In this document: piece by piece, positions 1 to 8,264 of the stretch
How the letters are laid out: each line of letters opens with the position of its first letter
How positions within the stretch are numbered: position 1 is the first letter of the stretch
Assembly (NCBI RefSeq): GCF_003852405.1
Contig: NZ_QAJM01000016.1
Coordinates: 285,124-349,123, forward strand
DNA length: 64,000 nt
Reading direction: 5' to 3'
Source: Pseudomonas sp. KBW05
GTDB lineage: Bacteria; Pseudomonadota; Gammaproteobacteria; Pseudomonadales; Pseudomonadaceae
Program-made: the position numbers and the translations under genes
The notes under the pieces: generated by a model
Seen by the model: the letters and a program-made list of their open reading frames with translations, nothing else
What the model was told of the DNA's origin: nothing
Database searches by the model: none

Positions 1-10
1 GCTGCGAAGG

Positions 11-919
11 TTACGCACCCGGCACAAAATGCTTCTGCGCAGTACCACGGGCGATCAGGCGGGAGATGTAGTCGAGCTTCTGCGCGTCCTGGTCGATAAA
101 CCGGAAGGTCAGTTGCAGCCAGTCGCTGTCGGGCTTGGGTTCGTGGGCGACGACGGCGTGCAGGTAGCCGTTGAGGCGCGCGACTTCGGCGTTGTCGCCT
201 TGCTCCAGGTCGAGCACGGCGCTTTCCAGCACCTGGGGCAGGACTTCACCGCGGCGTACCACCAACAGCGCTTCCTTGATGCTCAAACCCTTGATCACGC
301 ATTGCTGGGTGCCACTGGACAGGCGCAGTTGGCCCTGGCCACGGCCGCCCGCTGGCGCTGCGGCGGGGGCTTGCACCGGCGGGCTGTTGAGCAGGCCTTT
401 GCTGGGCGCAGGGGCTGCAGCGGCAACCGGGGCTGCGCGCACGGTCTCGGCTTTGCCACCGGTCAGGGCGCTCAGGGAGTCATTGCCAAAGGCCGAGTTC
501 ATCTTGGTCGGCGCACTGGCGACCAGGGCGTCGAGGCGGCCGATCTTGTGCAGGGCCTGCTTGACCTTGTTCAGCAATTGCTCGTTGGTGAACGGCTTGC
601 TGACATAACCGGAAACCCCGGCCTGGATCGCCTGGACCACGTTTTCCTTGTCGCCACGGCTGGTCACCATCACAAACGGCATGGCCTTGAGGTGCGGTTG
701 CTCACGGCACCAGGTCAACAGCTCCAGGCCGGACATCTCGGGCATTTCCCAGTCGCAAAGCACCAGGTCGAACGTCTCGCGCATCAGGATGGCCTGGGCC
801 TTTTTGCCGTTCACCGCGTCTTCAAGCTTGATCCCGGGGAAGTAGTTGCGCAGGCACTTCTTCACCAGATCGCGGATAAACGAGGCGTCATCCACCACCA
901 ATACACTGACTTTACTCAT
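11..919 (-). CDS. Response regulator with C-terminal PilZ-like domain
   Basis: A 302-residue cytoplasmic response regulator. Residues 1-122 form a receiver domain with the acidic pair D10/D11, phospho-acceptor D56 in LCDWEMP, T86 and the conserved lysine K108 before proline. A low-complexity Ala/Pro linker (about 135-195) leads to a C-terminal domain (about 200-300) that looks PilZ-like, with an IKGLSIKEALLVV strand and the closing pattern FIDxDxxxLDYISRLI. I do not see a clear RxxxR c-di-GMP-binding motif, so ligand binding is doubtful. It is the last gene of the pst-phoU direction, as in P. aeruginosa where a response regulator follows phoU, but a hairpin terminator lies between it and phoU, so it may be expressed separately. 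Its partner kinase is not in the window. Family confidence is high; function is unknown. Confidence 0.85.
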   Translation of the reverse strand: MSKVSVLVVDDASFIRDLVKKCLRNYFPGIKLEDAVNGKKAQAILMRETFDLVLCDWEMPEMSGLELLTWCREQPHLKAMPFVMVTSRGDKENVVQAIQAGVSGYVSKPFTNEQLLNKVKQALHKIGRLDALVASAPTKMNSAFGNDSLSALTGGKAETVRAAPVAAAAPAPSKGLLNSPPVQAPAAAPAGGRGQGQLRLSSGTQQCVIKGLSIKEALLVVRRGEVLPQVLESAVLDLEQGDNAEVARLNGYLHAVVAHEPKPDSDWLQLTFRFIDQDAQKLDYISRLIARGTAQKHFVPGA

Positions 920-1043
920 CGACCCTTCATCCTATAAAAACTTCGGCACGCAAGACGCCTGACTGGTGGCATTTTGCCAAAACTCGGTAGTCACAGTCGG
1001 ACTTTATTGCTTCCGCTGCGCAAAATATTCGGGGGCCACAAAC

Positions 1044-1073
1044 GAAAACGCCCGGCCAAAGGCCGGGCGTTTA
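1044..1073 (-). terminator. Intrinsic terminator after phoU
   Basis: GC-rich hairpin with arms cgcccggcc and ggccgggcg, a three-base loop and a T run on the minus strand. It sits about 15 bases past the phoU stop, ending the pst-phoU transcript before the response regulator gene. The hairpin is symmetric, but no plus-strand gene ends here. Confidence 0.85.
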
Positions 1074-1087
1074 TTTCTCGGGCAATC

Positions 1088-1849
1088 TTACTTATCGTCA
1101 GCTTCGCCCGGAACATTAGGGATTTGATCGACCGAACCTTCAACTTCGGCCTTCATGCGCTTGAGGCCCATGTGCCGCACGTCGGTGCCACGGACCAGGT
1201 AGATCACCAGCTCCGAGATGTTGCGCGCGTGGTCGCCGATACGTTCCAGCGAACGCAGCACCCAGATGATGCTCAACACCCGCGAGATAGAGCGCGGGTC
1301 TTCCATCATGTAGGTGGCCAGCTCACGCAGCGCGGTCTTGTATTCGCGGTCGATGATCTTGTCGTACTGGGCCACCGACAACGCCAGCTCGGCGTCGAAA
1401 CGGGCAAAGGCGTCCAGTGCGTCGCGCACCATGTTGCGCACCTGGTCGCCGATGTGGCGCACCTCCACGTAGCCGCGCGGGGCTTCGCCTTCTTCGCACA
1501 GCTGGATGGCACGACGGGCGATCTTGGTGGCTTCGTCGCCGATGCGCTCCAGGTCGATCACCGACTTGGAGATGCTGATGATCAAACGCAGGTCGGACGC
1601 CGCCGGTTGGCGACGGGCCAGAATGCGCAGGCATTCTTCGTCGATATTGCGTTCCATCTGGTTGATCTGGTCATCGATCTCACGCACTTGCTGGGCCAGG
1701 CCCGAATCGGCCTCGATCAGCGCGGTCACGGCGTCGTTGACTTGCTTCTCCACCAGACCGCCCATCGCCAGGAGGTGGCTGCGCACTTCCTCGAGCTCGG
1801 CGTTGAACTGCGCGGAGATGTGGTGGGTAAGGCCTTCTTTGCTAATCAT
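1088..1849 (-). CDS. phoU: Phosphate-specific transport system accessory protein PhoU
   Basis: PhoU is the cytoplasmic adaptor between the Pst transporter and the PhoR kinase; it restrains the Pho response when phosphate is plentiful. The 253-residue all-helical protein has the two tandem three-helix repeats of the family, each marked by the metal-binding helix motif: DLERIGDEATKIA in the first half and SLERIGDHARNI in the second. The length is close to the usual 235-245 with a short acidic tail. It lies directly downstream of pstB in the standard order pstSCAB-phoU and is followed by a strong terminator. Confidence 0.98.
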   Translation of the reverse strand: MISKEGLTHHISAQFNAELEEVRSHLLAMGGLVEKQVNDAVTALIEADSGLAQQVREIDDQINQMERNIDEECLRILARRQPAASDLRLIISISKSVIDLERIGDEATKIARRAIQLCEEGEAPRGYVEVRHIGDQVRNMVRDALDAFARFDAELALSVAQYDKIIDREYKTALRELATYMMEDPRSISRVLSIIWVLRSLERIGDHARNISELVIYLVRGTDVRHMGLKRMKAEVEGSVDQIPNVPGEADDK

Positions 1850-1919
1850 GTTGGCGTCCTTGGAGCGTCCGGTAAGGTGCGGAGAACCGCAGCATCAGTG
1901 CAATGAGAACCACGGCTGA

Positions 1920-2753
1920 CTAGCCGTAGCGACCGGTGATGTAGTCTTCGGTCTGCTTCTTCGCCGGATTGGTGAACAGAGTATCGGTATCACCGAATTC
2001 CACCAGCTTGCCCATGTACATGAACGCGGTGTAGTCGGAAACCCGCGCTGCCTGTTGCATGTTGTGGGTCACGATGACGATGGTGAACTTGGATTTGAGC
2101 TCGTAGATCAGCTCTTCGACTTTCAGCGTCGAGATCGGGTCGAGTGCCGAGCATGGTTCGTCGAGCAACAGCACTTCCGGCTCCACGGCGATAGTGCGCG
2201 CGATCACCAGACGTTGTTGCTGGCCGCCGGACAGGCCGAGGGCCGAGTCGTGCAGACGGTCTTTCACTTCGTCCCACAACGCCGCGCCTTTCAAGGCCCA
2301 CTCAACCGCTTCGTCGAGGATGCGTTTCTTGTTGATGCCCTGGATGCGCAGGCCGTAGACCACGTTTTCGTAGATGGTCTTGGGGAACGGGTTGGGCTTC
2401 TGGAACACCATGCCCACACGACGACGCAGCTCAGCCACGTCTTCGCCCTTGCGGTAGATGTTGGTGCCGTAGAGGTTGATGGCGCCATCAACGCGGCAAC
2501 CGTCCACCAGGTCGTTCATGCGGTTGAAGGTACGCAGCAGCGTGGACTTGCCGCAGCCCGACGGGCCGATGAAGGCGGTCACGCGCTGCTTGGGGATGTT
2601 CATGCTGACGTCGAACAGCGCCTGTTTTTCACCGTAGTACAGGCTCAGGCCCGGCACTTCGATGGCCACGGTTTCCTGGGCCAGGCTCAGGCTCTGCTTG
2701 TCGCGACCCAGGGCAGACATGTTGATGCCGTGGGTGTGGGTTTCATGTTGCAT
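1920..2753 (-). CDS. pstB: Phosphate ABC transporter ATP-binding protein PstB
   Basis: ATPase subunit that powers phosphate import through PstCA at the inner membrane. The 277-residue protein has Walker [11 protein letters not shown]-loop QKPNPFP, ABC signature LSGGQQQR, Walker B VLLLDEP and the switch histidine in IVTHNMQQ. An N-terminal extension of about 27 residues precedes the nucleotide-binding domain, longer than in E. coli PstB. The ATG chosen gives a His-rich start (MQHETHTHG). It is separated from pstA by a REP inverted repeat inside the operon and from phoU by about 70 bases. Confidence 0.98.
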   Translation of the reverse strand: MQHETHTHGINMSALGRDKQSLSLAQETVAIEVPGLSLYYGEKQALFDVSMNIPKQRVTAFIGPSGCGKSTLLRTFNRMNDLVDGCRVDGAINLYGTNIYRKGEDVAELRRRVGMVFQKPNPFPKTIYENVVYGLRIQGINKKRILDEAVEWALKGAALWDEVKDRLHDSALGLSGGQQQRLVIARTIAVEPEVLLLDEPCSALDPISTLKVEELIYELKSKFTIVIVTHNMQQAARVSDYTAFMYMGKLVEFGDTDTLFTNPAKKQTEDYITGRYG

Positions 2754-2782
2754 GGGATGCTCCCTGTGCTACCAATTCGTTG

Positions 2783-2871
2783 TGTGGGAGCGGGCTTGCT
2801 CGCGAAGGCGTCCGGTCAGTCGACCTATGTGTTACTGAGACACCGCATTCGCGAGCAAGCCCGCTCCCACA
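2783..2871. repeat. REP pair inside the pst operon (pstA-pstB gap)
   Basis: Two REP units in opposite orientation: the start TGTGGGAGCGGGCTTGCTCG is mirrored by CGAGCAAGCCCGCTCCCACA at the end, about 48 bases apart. The same unit recurs at 43203-43291 and 62203-62291. The arms can fold into one long hairpin in mRNA between pstA and pstB. Confidence 0.92.
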
Positions 2872-2893
2872 TTTAGTCCGCGTTCAATTCAGA

Positions 2894-4564
2894 TCAGCTA
2901 TCCAACGCTTTGTATTTTTCACGCAGGTGGTTACGAATCCACACTGCCGACAAGTTGAGCGTGGCGATCACCAGCACCAGTAGCAAGGCGGTGGCGTACA
3001 CCAGTGGCCGTGCCGCTTCGACGTTGGGGCTCTGGAAGCCGACGTCATAAATATGGAAGCCCAGGTGCATGATCTTCTGGTCCAGGTGCAAGTACGGGTA
3101 GTTGCCATCCAGCGGCAGCGACGGCGCCAGTTTCACCACACCCACCAGCATCAGCGGCGCCACTTCACCGGCGGCGCGGGCCACGGCGAGGATCATGCCG
3201 GTCATCATCGCCGGGCTGGCCATGGGCAGCACGATCTTCCACAGCGTTTCCGCCTTGGTCGCGCCCAGTGCCAGGGAGCCTTCACGCACGGTGCGAGGAA
3301 TCCGCGCCAGGCCTTCTTCAGTGGCCACGATCACCACCGGCACCGCCAGCAGCGCCAGGGTCAGCGAGGCCCACAGCAGGCCCGGCGTACCGAAGGTCGG
3401 CGCCGGCAGGGCTTCGGCGAAGAACAGGCGGTCCACCGAACCACCCAGTACATACACGAAGAAGCCCAGGCCGAACACGCCGTAGACGATGGCCGGTACG
3501 CCCGCCAGGTTGTTCACGGCGATACGGATGATGCGCGTCAGGGTGTTCTGCTTGGCATATTCACGCAGGTACACCGCCGCCAGTACGCCGAACGGGGTCA
3601 CGATCATCGCCATGATCAGGGTCATCATCACGGTGCCGAAGATGGCCGGGAAGATCCCGCCTTCGGTGTTGGCTTCCCGTGGGTCATCGCTGAGGAATTC
3701 CCAGACCTTGCTGAAGTAGAAACCGATCTTGGTAAAGGTGCCCATGGCGTTCGGCTGGTAGGCGTGCACCACTTTGCCGATGCCGATCTCCACTTCCTTG
3801 CCGTTGCCGTCACGGGCGGTCAGCGCGTCACGGTTGAACTGGGTGTGCAGGTCGGACAGGCGCGCTTCGATGTCCTGGTAACGGGCATTCAGCTCGGCGC
3901 GGTCGGCGTCCATGTCGGCCTGGGCGGCAGCGTCGAGCTTGCCTTCCAGTTCCAGCTTGCGGCCGTGCAGGCGGATGCGTTCGAGACCTGCGTTGATTGC
4001 GCCGATATCGGTTTTTTCCAGGCTCTTGAGCTGGGCAGCCAGCTTGTTCACACGGTCGACGCGGGCTTGCAGCTCCGGCCACGCGGCCTCGCCTTCGGCG
4101 ATGACCTTGCCATCCTGCTTGACGTTGACCAGGGTGCCGTAGAAGTTACCCCACTCGCGACGCTCGATGGCCATCAGCTCGACCGGCTTGGTCTGGTCCT
4201 TCAGCCACTCGCCGACGATCCAGGTGAAGTCGTTGCCGTTCAAGTCCCGGTTGCCGACCTTGATCAGCTCGCGGGTCATGAATTCCGGGCCTTGGTCCGG
4301 CACGGGCAGGCCAGCGCTTTTCAGGCGCTCGCGGGGCACTTCTTCCTTCTGCACCACTTCGCCGATGACGATATGGTTTTCCTGGCCCGGCACGCTGTAG
4401 TTGGCCTGGATCAGGTCGGCCGGCCAGAAGTGGCCCAGGCCACGTACGGCAATCACGGCCAGCAAACCAATGGTCATGATGACCGCGATGGACACCGCGC
4501 CACCGCTGATCCAGACGCCTGGGGCGCCGCTCTTGAACCATCCATTCAGGGAGTTCTGTTTCAC
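2894..4564 (-). CDS. pstA: Phosphate ABC transporter permease PstA
   Basis: Inner-membrane permease half of the high-affinity phosphate importer. At 556 residues it is nearly twice the length of E. coli PstA. A first transmembrane helix (about 18-45) is followed by a roughly 250-residue insert, presumably periplasmic, with a coiled-coil-like charged stretch (about 165-250, many Leu/Ala/Glu/Arg heptads). A standard permease core then begins at about residue 300 and carries the EAA-like loop TVREGSLALGATKAETLWKI. The long insert is typical of Pseudomonas PstA. It sits 15 bases downstream of pstC and must pair with that subunit. Confidence 0.97.
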   Translation of the reverse strand: MKQNSLNGWFKSGAPGVWISGGAVSIAVIMTIGLLAVIAVRGLGHFWPADLIQANYSVPGQENHIVIGEVVQKEEVPRERLKSAGLPVPDQGPEFMTRELIKVGNRDLNGNDFTWIVGEWLKDQTKPVELMAIERREWGNFYGTLVNVKQDGKVIAEGEAAWPELQARVDRVNKLAAQLKSLEKTDIGAINAGLERIRLHGRKLELEGKLDAAAQADMDADRAELNARYQDIEARLSDLHTQFNRDALTARDGNGKEVEIGIGKVVHAYQPNAMGTFTKIGFYFSKVWEFLSDDPREANTEGGIFPAIFGTVMMTLIMAMIVTPFGVLAAVYLREYAKQNTLTRIIRIAVNNLAGVPAIVYGVFGLGFFVYVLGGSVDRLFFAEALPAPTFGTPGLLWASLTLALLAVPVVIVATEEGLARIPRTVREGSLALGATKAETLWKIVLPMASPAMMTGMILAVARAAGEVAPLMLVGVVKLAPSLPLDGNYPYLHLDQKIMHLGFHIYDVGFQSPNVEAARPLVYATALLLVLVIATLNLSAVWIRNHLREKYKALDS

Positions 4565-4579
4565 AGACTTCTACCTTTC

Positions 4580-6865
4580 TTAAAGCGACGAGTATTTCTT
4601 GCGCAGACGCTGACGGATCAGCTCGGCGAGGGTGTTCATGATGAAGGTGAACAGCAGCAGCACCAGTGCCGAGAGGAACAGCACACGGTAGTGACTACCG
4701 CCCACTTCCGACTCAGGCATCTCCACCGCGACGTTGGCCGCCAGCGTGCGCAGGCCTTCGAACAGGTTCATCTCCATCACCGGAGTGTTGCCGGTGGCCA
4801 TCAGCACGATCATGGTCTCGCCGACGGCACGGCCCATGCCGATCATCAGGGCCGAGAAAATGCCCGGGCTGGCAGTCAGGATCACCACACGGGTCATGGT
4901 CTGCCACGGCGTGGCACCCAGGGCCAACGAGCCCAGGGTCAGGCCGCGCGGTACGCTGAACACGGCGTCTTCGGCGATGGAGTAGATGTTCGGGATCACC
5001 GCAAAACCCATGGCCAGGCCGACTACCAAGGCGTTGCGCTGGTCGTAGGTGATGCCCAGATCGTGGGAGATCCACATGCGCATGTCGCCGCCGAAGAACC
5101 AGGTTTCCAGGTACGGGCTCATGTACAGCGAGAGCCAGCCCACAAACAGGATCACCGGGATCAGGATCGCACTTTCCCAGCCATCGGGAACGCGCAGGCG
5201 GATCGACTCAGGCAAGCGGCTGAAGATGAAACCGGCCACCAGGATGCCAATCGGCAACAGCATCAACAGGCTGAAAATCCCCGGTAGATGCCCCTCGACA
5301 TACGGCGCCAGGAACAGGCCGGCGAAGAAGCCGAGGATCACCGTCGGCATCGCTTCCATCAGTTCGATCACCGGCTTGACTTTGCGGCGCAGGCTCGGGG
5401 CCATGAAGTAAGCGGTGTAGATGGCAGCGGCAACAGCCAGCGGTGCGGCCAGCAGCATGGCGTAGAACGCCGCCTTCAGCGTACCGAAGGTCAGTGGCGC
5501 CAGGCTCATCTTGGGTTCGAAGTCGGTGTTGGCGGCGGTCGATTGCCAGACGTATTTAGGCTCGTCGTAGTTTTCGTACCAGACCTTGCTCCACAGCGCG
5601 CTCCACGAGACTTCCGGGTGCGGGTTGTCGAGCAGCAGCGGTTGCAGCTTGCCGCCGGCTTCCACGATCACGCGGTTGGCCCGTGGCGACAGGCCGAATA
5701 CGCCTTGGCCATCGACCACCGGGTCCACCAGCAAGGTGCGGTGGGCGGTGCTGTGGAACACGCCGAACTTGCCGGAGGCATCGAGCGCGGTGAAGCCTTT
5801 GCGACGCTCTTCGGCGGTGATTTCAACGATAGGCGCGGTGCCCATCTGGAAGGTGCGGATCTGCTTGAGGTGCTGCTCGCCGTCCGGGTCGCGGGCCATG
5901 AACCACTGGGCCAGACCGCCTTTGGAGTTACCGACGATCAGCGAGATACCGCCCACCAACTGGGTGCTGGCGGTGATTTCGGCATCGCCACTTTCCAACA
6001 ATTTGTATCGACCGTTGAGGCTCTTGTCCCGTAGGTTGAATACATCGGCCAGGGCACGGCCGTTAATCACGTACAACCATTGCTGGCGTGGGTCGATGAA
6101 GATCGCCTTCACCGGCTCGGTCATTTGCGGCAGCTCGATACGCTTCTGCTCGCTGGTGACTTCGCCAGTCATCATGTTTTCTTCGCGGCTCAAGGACAGC
6201 ACGTTCAGGTGCGAACCCGCGGAGCCGGCGACCACCAGGGTGGAATCAGTGGCGTTGAGCGCGACGTGCTCCAGCGGACGACCGGCGTCATCGAGGACGA
6301 TCGGTGTTTCACCGTAGGGGTATTCGATCGCAGGCGAAATGGTTTTCTTGCCGTCCGGGTAGGACACCTTATAGGTGTGGCGGAACACCATGGACTGGCC
6401 ATTGGACAAGCCCAGGATCACCAGCGGGCTGCCGGGCTGGTCTTCACCGATGGAGACCACTTGGCTACCGGCCGGCAACGGCAGGTCGACACGCTTGAGC
6501 TCGGCGCCGGTGTCCACATTGAAGAACAGTGCCTGGCCCTTGTCGGAAACCCGCATGGCGACTTGGTTCTGCTCTTCGAGCGAGATCATCAACGGCTTGC
6601 CGGCGTCCTGGATCCAGGCCGGGGTCAGTGCGTCTTCCTTGGTCAGCGAGGCGCCTTGGAACAGCGGCGCAACCACGTAGGCAAGGAAGAAGAAGATCAG
6701 CGTGATTGCACCGAGGACGGCGAGACCGCCGATCAATACATACCAACGGGTCAGGCGATCTTTGAGCGCGCGAATGCGGCGCTTGCGTTGCAGCTCAGGC
6801 GTATTGAAATCAATGCGCTTGGGAGGAGAAGTCGTCGTCATGGTGGAATTGGCCAGATCATTCAT
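4580..6865 (-). CDS. pstC: Phosphate ABC transporter permease PstC
   Basis: Second permease half of the phosphate importer, 761 residues from the ATG chosen. One transmembrane helix near residues 40-70 is followed by a large domain of about 350 residues, presumably periplasmic, rich in short beta strands and propeller-like (for example SPLVILGLSNGQSMVFRHT). The permease core is C-terminal (about 450-761) with an EAA-like loop PRGLTLGSLALGATPWQTM. Start choice: a GTG at 6871 is in frame, but the ATG at 6865 has an AGGG-like site eight bases upstream; a third candidate is ATG 6841 (MTTTSPPKR). The Pho box at 6888-6905 is so close that a transcript starting there could only use 6865 without a leader, or 6841. 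Confidence 0.96.
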   Translation of the reverse strand: MNDLANSTMTTTSPPKRIDFNTPELQRKRRIRALKDRLTRWYVLIGGLAVLGAITLIFFFLAYVVAPLFQGASLTKEDALTPAWIQDAGKPLMISLEEQNQVAMRVSDKGQALFFNVDTGAELKRVDLPLPAGSQVVSIGEDQPGSPLVILGLSNGQSMVFRHTYKVSYPDGKKTISPAIEYPYGETPIVLDDAGRPLEHVALNATDSTLVVAGSAGSHLNVLSLSREENMMTGEVTSEQKRIELPQMTEPVKAIFIDPRQQWLYVINGRALADVFNLRDKSLNGRYKLLESGDAEITASTQLVGGISLIVGNSKGGLAQWFMARDPDGEQHLKQIRTFQMGTAPIVEITAEERRKGFTALDASGKFGVFHSTAHRTLLVDPVVDGQGVFGLSPRANRVIVEAGGKLQPLLLDNPHPEVSWSALWSKVWYENYDEPKYVWQSTAANTDFEPKMSLAPLTFGTLKAAFYAMLLAAPLAVAAAIYTAYFMAPSLRRKVKPVIELMEAMPTVILGFFAGLFLAPYVEGHLPGIFSLLMLLPIGILVAGFIFSRLPESIRLRVPDGWESAILIPVILFVGWLSLYMSPYLETWFFGGDMRMWISHDLGITYDQRNALVVGLAMGFAVIPNIYSIAEDAVFSVPRGLTLGSLALGATPWQTMTRVVILTASPGIFSALMIGMGRAVGETMIVLMATGNTPVMEMNLFEGLRTLAANVAVEMPESEVGGSHYRVLFLSALVLLLFTFIMNTLAELIRQRLRKKYSSL

Positions 6866-6871
6866 GCGCAC

Positions 6872-6905
6872 ACCCTAGCGATCCTGTATGACAGAAAGAT
6901 GACAA
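6872..6905 (-). promoter_or_regulatory. Pho box and -10 before pstC
   Basis: Read on the minus strand, 6905-6888 gives TTGTCAT, four bases, CTGTCAT, almost the full PhoB tandem consensus. Ten bases further is TAGGGT (6877-6872), which fits a -10 element in a PhoB-activated promoter. It gives pstCAB-phoU its own phosphate-starvation promoter in addition to that of pstS. Confidence 0.8.
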
Positions 6906-6995
6906 TGCAGTGACGCAAGAAATCCGCCGCGTAGCAGAGCTGGCAGCGGACTAAAAATTAGGAGGCGAGGTCCAGGTCCTGCAGACCCCGCCCGG

Positions 6996-7028
6996 GCCTT
7001 GAGCCTTGGTATAAACCCGGCTCAAGGC
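6996..7028 (-). promoter_or_regulatory. Intergenic hairpin between pstS and pstC
   Basis: A perfect 10-base inverted repeat, gccttgagcc and ggctcaaggc, with a 13-base loop just past the pstS stop. No U tract follows on the minus strand, so it looks more like an mRNA-stabilising or processing hairpin than a full terminator. It would leave pstS mRNA in excess over pstCAB, as is usual for a periplasmic binding protein. Confidence 0.6.
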
Positions 7029-7043
7029 AGCTTTACCGAAGGC

Positions 7044-8030
7044 TTACTTGCCGCCTTCTTTCAAACCCAGGTCAGCCAGGGCCTTGGCGGCAACTTTGGC
7101 TGGAAGTGGGATGTAGCCGTCTTTCACGACAACTTCCTGGCCCTGTTTGGACAGAACCAGTTTCACGAACTCAGCTTCCAGCGGGGCCAGAGGCTTGTTC
7201 GGGGCTTTGTTGACGTAAACGTAGAGGAAACGCGACAGCGGGTATTTGCCGTTCAGGGCGTTTTCTTCGCTGTCTTCGATGAAGTCAGTGCTGCCTTTCT
7301 TGGCCAGGGCAACGGTCTTCACGCTTGCAGTCTTGTAGCCGATGCCCGAGTAACCGATACCGTTCAGCGAGGAGCTGATCGACTGCACGACCGAAGCCGA
7401 GCCTGGTTGTTCGTTCACGTTTGGCTTGTAGTCGCCTTTGCACAGGGCTTCTTCTTTGAAGTAGCCGTAGGTGCCGGATACCGAGTTACGGCCGAACAGT
7501 TGCACTGGCTTGTTGGCCAGGTCGCCGGTCACACCCAGGTCGCCCCAGGTTTTCACGTCGGCTTTGCCACCGCACAGGCGAGTCGAGGAGAAGATCGCAT
7601 CAACCTGTTCCATGGTCAGGTGCTGGATCGGGTTGTCTTTGTGTACGAAGACAGCCAGGGCGTCCACGGCAACCGGGATAGCGGTTGGCTTGTAGCCGTA
7701 CTTCTGCTCGAAGGCAGCCAGTTCGGTGTCCTTCATCTTGCGGCTCATCGGGCCCAGGTTGGAGGTGCCTTCAGTCAACGCAGGTGGCGCGGTGGCGGAG
7801 CCAGCGGCCTGAATCTGGATGTTTACGTTCGGGTATTCTTTTTTGTAGGACTCGGCCCACAGGGTCATCAGGTTGGCCAGGGTGTCAGAACCAACGCTGG
7901 ACAAGTTGCCCGATACACCGGTGGTTTTGGTGTAGCTCGGGATAGCTGGGTCAACAGCGGCGAACGCGTTAGCAGTCGCAACGCCAGCAGCGACAAAAGT
8001 CATGGCCGCCATCAAACGCTTCAGTTTCAT
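7044..8030 (-). CDS. pstS: Phosphate ABC transporter substrate-binding protein PstS
   Basis: Periplasmic phosphate-binding protein delivering Pi to PstCA. The 328-residue protein has a Sec signal peptide (lysine-rich start MKLKR, hydrophobic core, cleavage near ANAFA/AVD). The phosphate-binding segments of the family are visible: [22 protein letters not shown], the stretch [13 protein letters not shown] and [11 protein letters not shown] near the end. It is the first gene of the pst operon and carries a Pho box 80 bases upstream. Confidence 0.98.
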   Translation of the reverse strand: MKLKRLMAAMTFVAAGVATANAFAAVDPAIPSYTKTTGVSGNLSSVGSDTLANLMTLWAESYKKEYPNVNIQIQAAGSATAPPALTEGTSNLGPMSRKMKDTELAAFEQKYGYKPTAIPVAVDALAVFVHKDNPIQHLTMEQVDAIFSSTRLCGGKADVKTWGDLGVTGDLANKPVQLFGRNSVSGTYGYFKEEALCKGDYKPNVNEQPGSASVVQSISSSLNGIGYSGIGYKTASVKTVALAKKGSTDFIEDSEENALNGKYPLSRFLYVYVNKAPNKPLAPLEAEFVKLVLSKQGQEVVVKDGYIPLPAKVAAKALADLGLKEGGK

Positions 8031-8092
8031 GCCTTACTCCTAGCAGATAGGGATAGTTGGATCGGGGCCAAGTATCGGTAGGCCGTGTGAAC

Positions 8093-8126
8093 ACTCTATG
8101 TCTGGAATATGACAATTAGATGAAAG
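8093..8126 (-). promoter_or_regulatory. Pho box and -10 before pstS
   Basis: On the minus strand 8126-8109 reads CTTTCAT, four bases, TTGTCAT: a tandem PhoB site with one mismatch in each half. TAGAGT at 8098-8093 lies ten bases downstream as a -10 element. Spacing matches the pstC promoter, supporting direct PhoB control of the whole block. Confidence 0.8.
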
Positions 8127-8188
8127 GCCAGTATTGGCTTTAAACACGGCAAGCCGGGGAAAGGTTCGCAAACACGGGGGGTTGGGGC

Positions 8189-8233
8189 AGGAGCGGAGGT
8201 GTTTCAGAAATACTCTGTAATGCGATCGCTCCT
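8189..8233. repeat. Degenerate REP-like inverted repeat
   Basis: The heptamer aggagcg at 8189 is mirrored by cgctcct ending at 8233, and the right half ends gcgatcgctcctaca, resembling other P. fluorescens REP families. It may also serve as a terminator for the MFS gene transcribed from the right. Too degenerate to assign firmly. Confidence 0.4.
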
Positions 8234-8264
8234 ACATTGCGCAGGAACGATCGCTTTCAAGGCC

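Noticed and set aside
3053-5287. A 744-codon plus-strand open frame
   Set aside because: It lies wholly antisense to pstA and pstC, has His/Gln/Arg-rich shadow composition typical of high-GC antisense frames, and no ribosome site. The long frames opposite the symporter (18815-20269) and the Slam gene (57414-58886) were rejected for the same reason.
6996-7028. Intrinsic terminator after pstS
   Set aside because: The stem is perfect but no U run follows on the minus strand, so it was listed as a regulatory hairpin.
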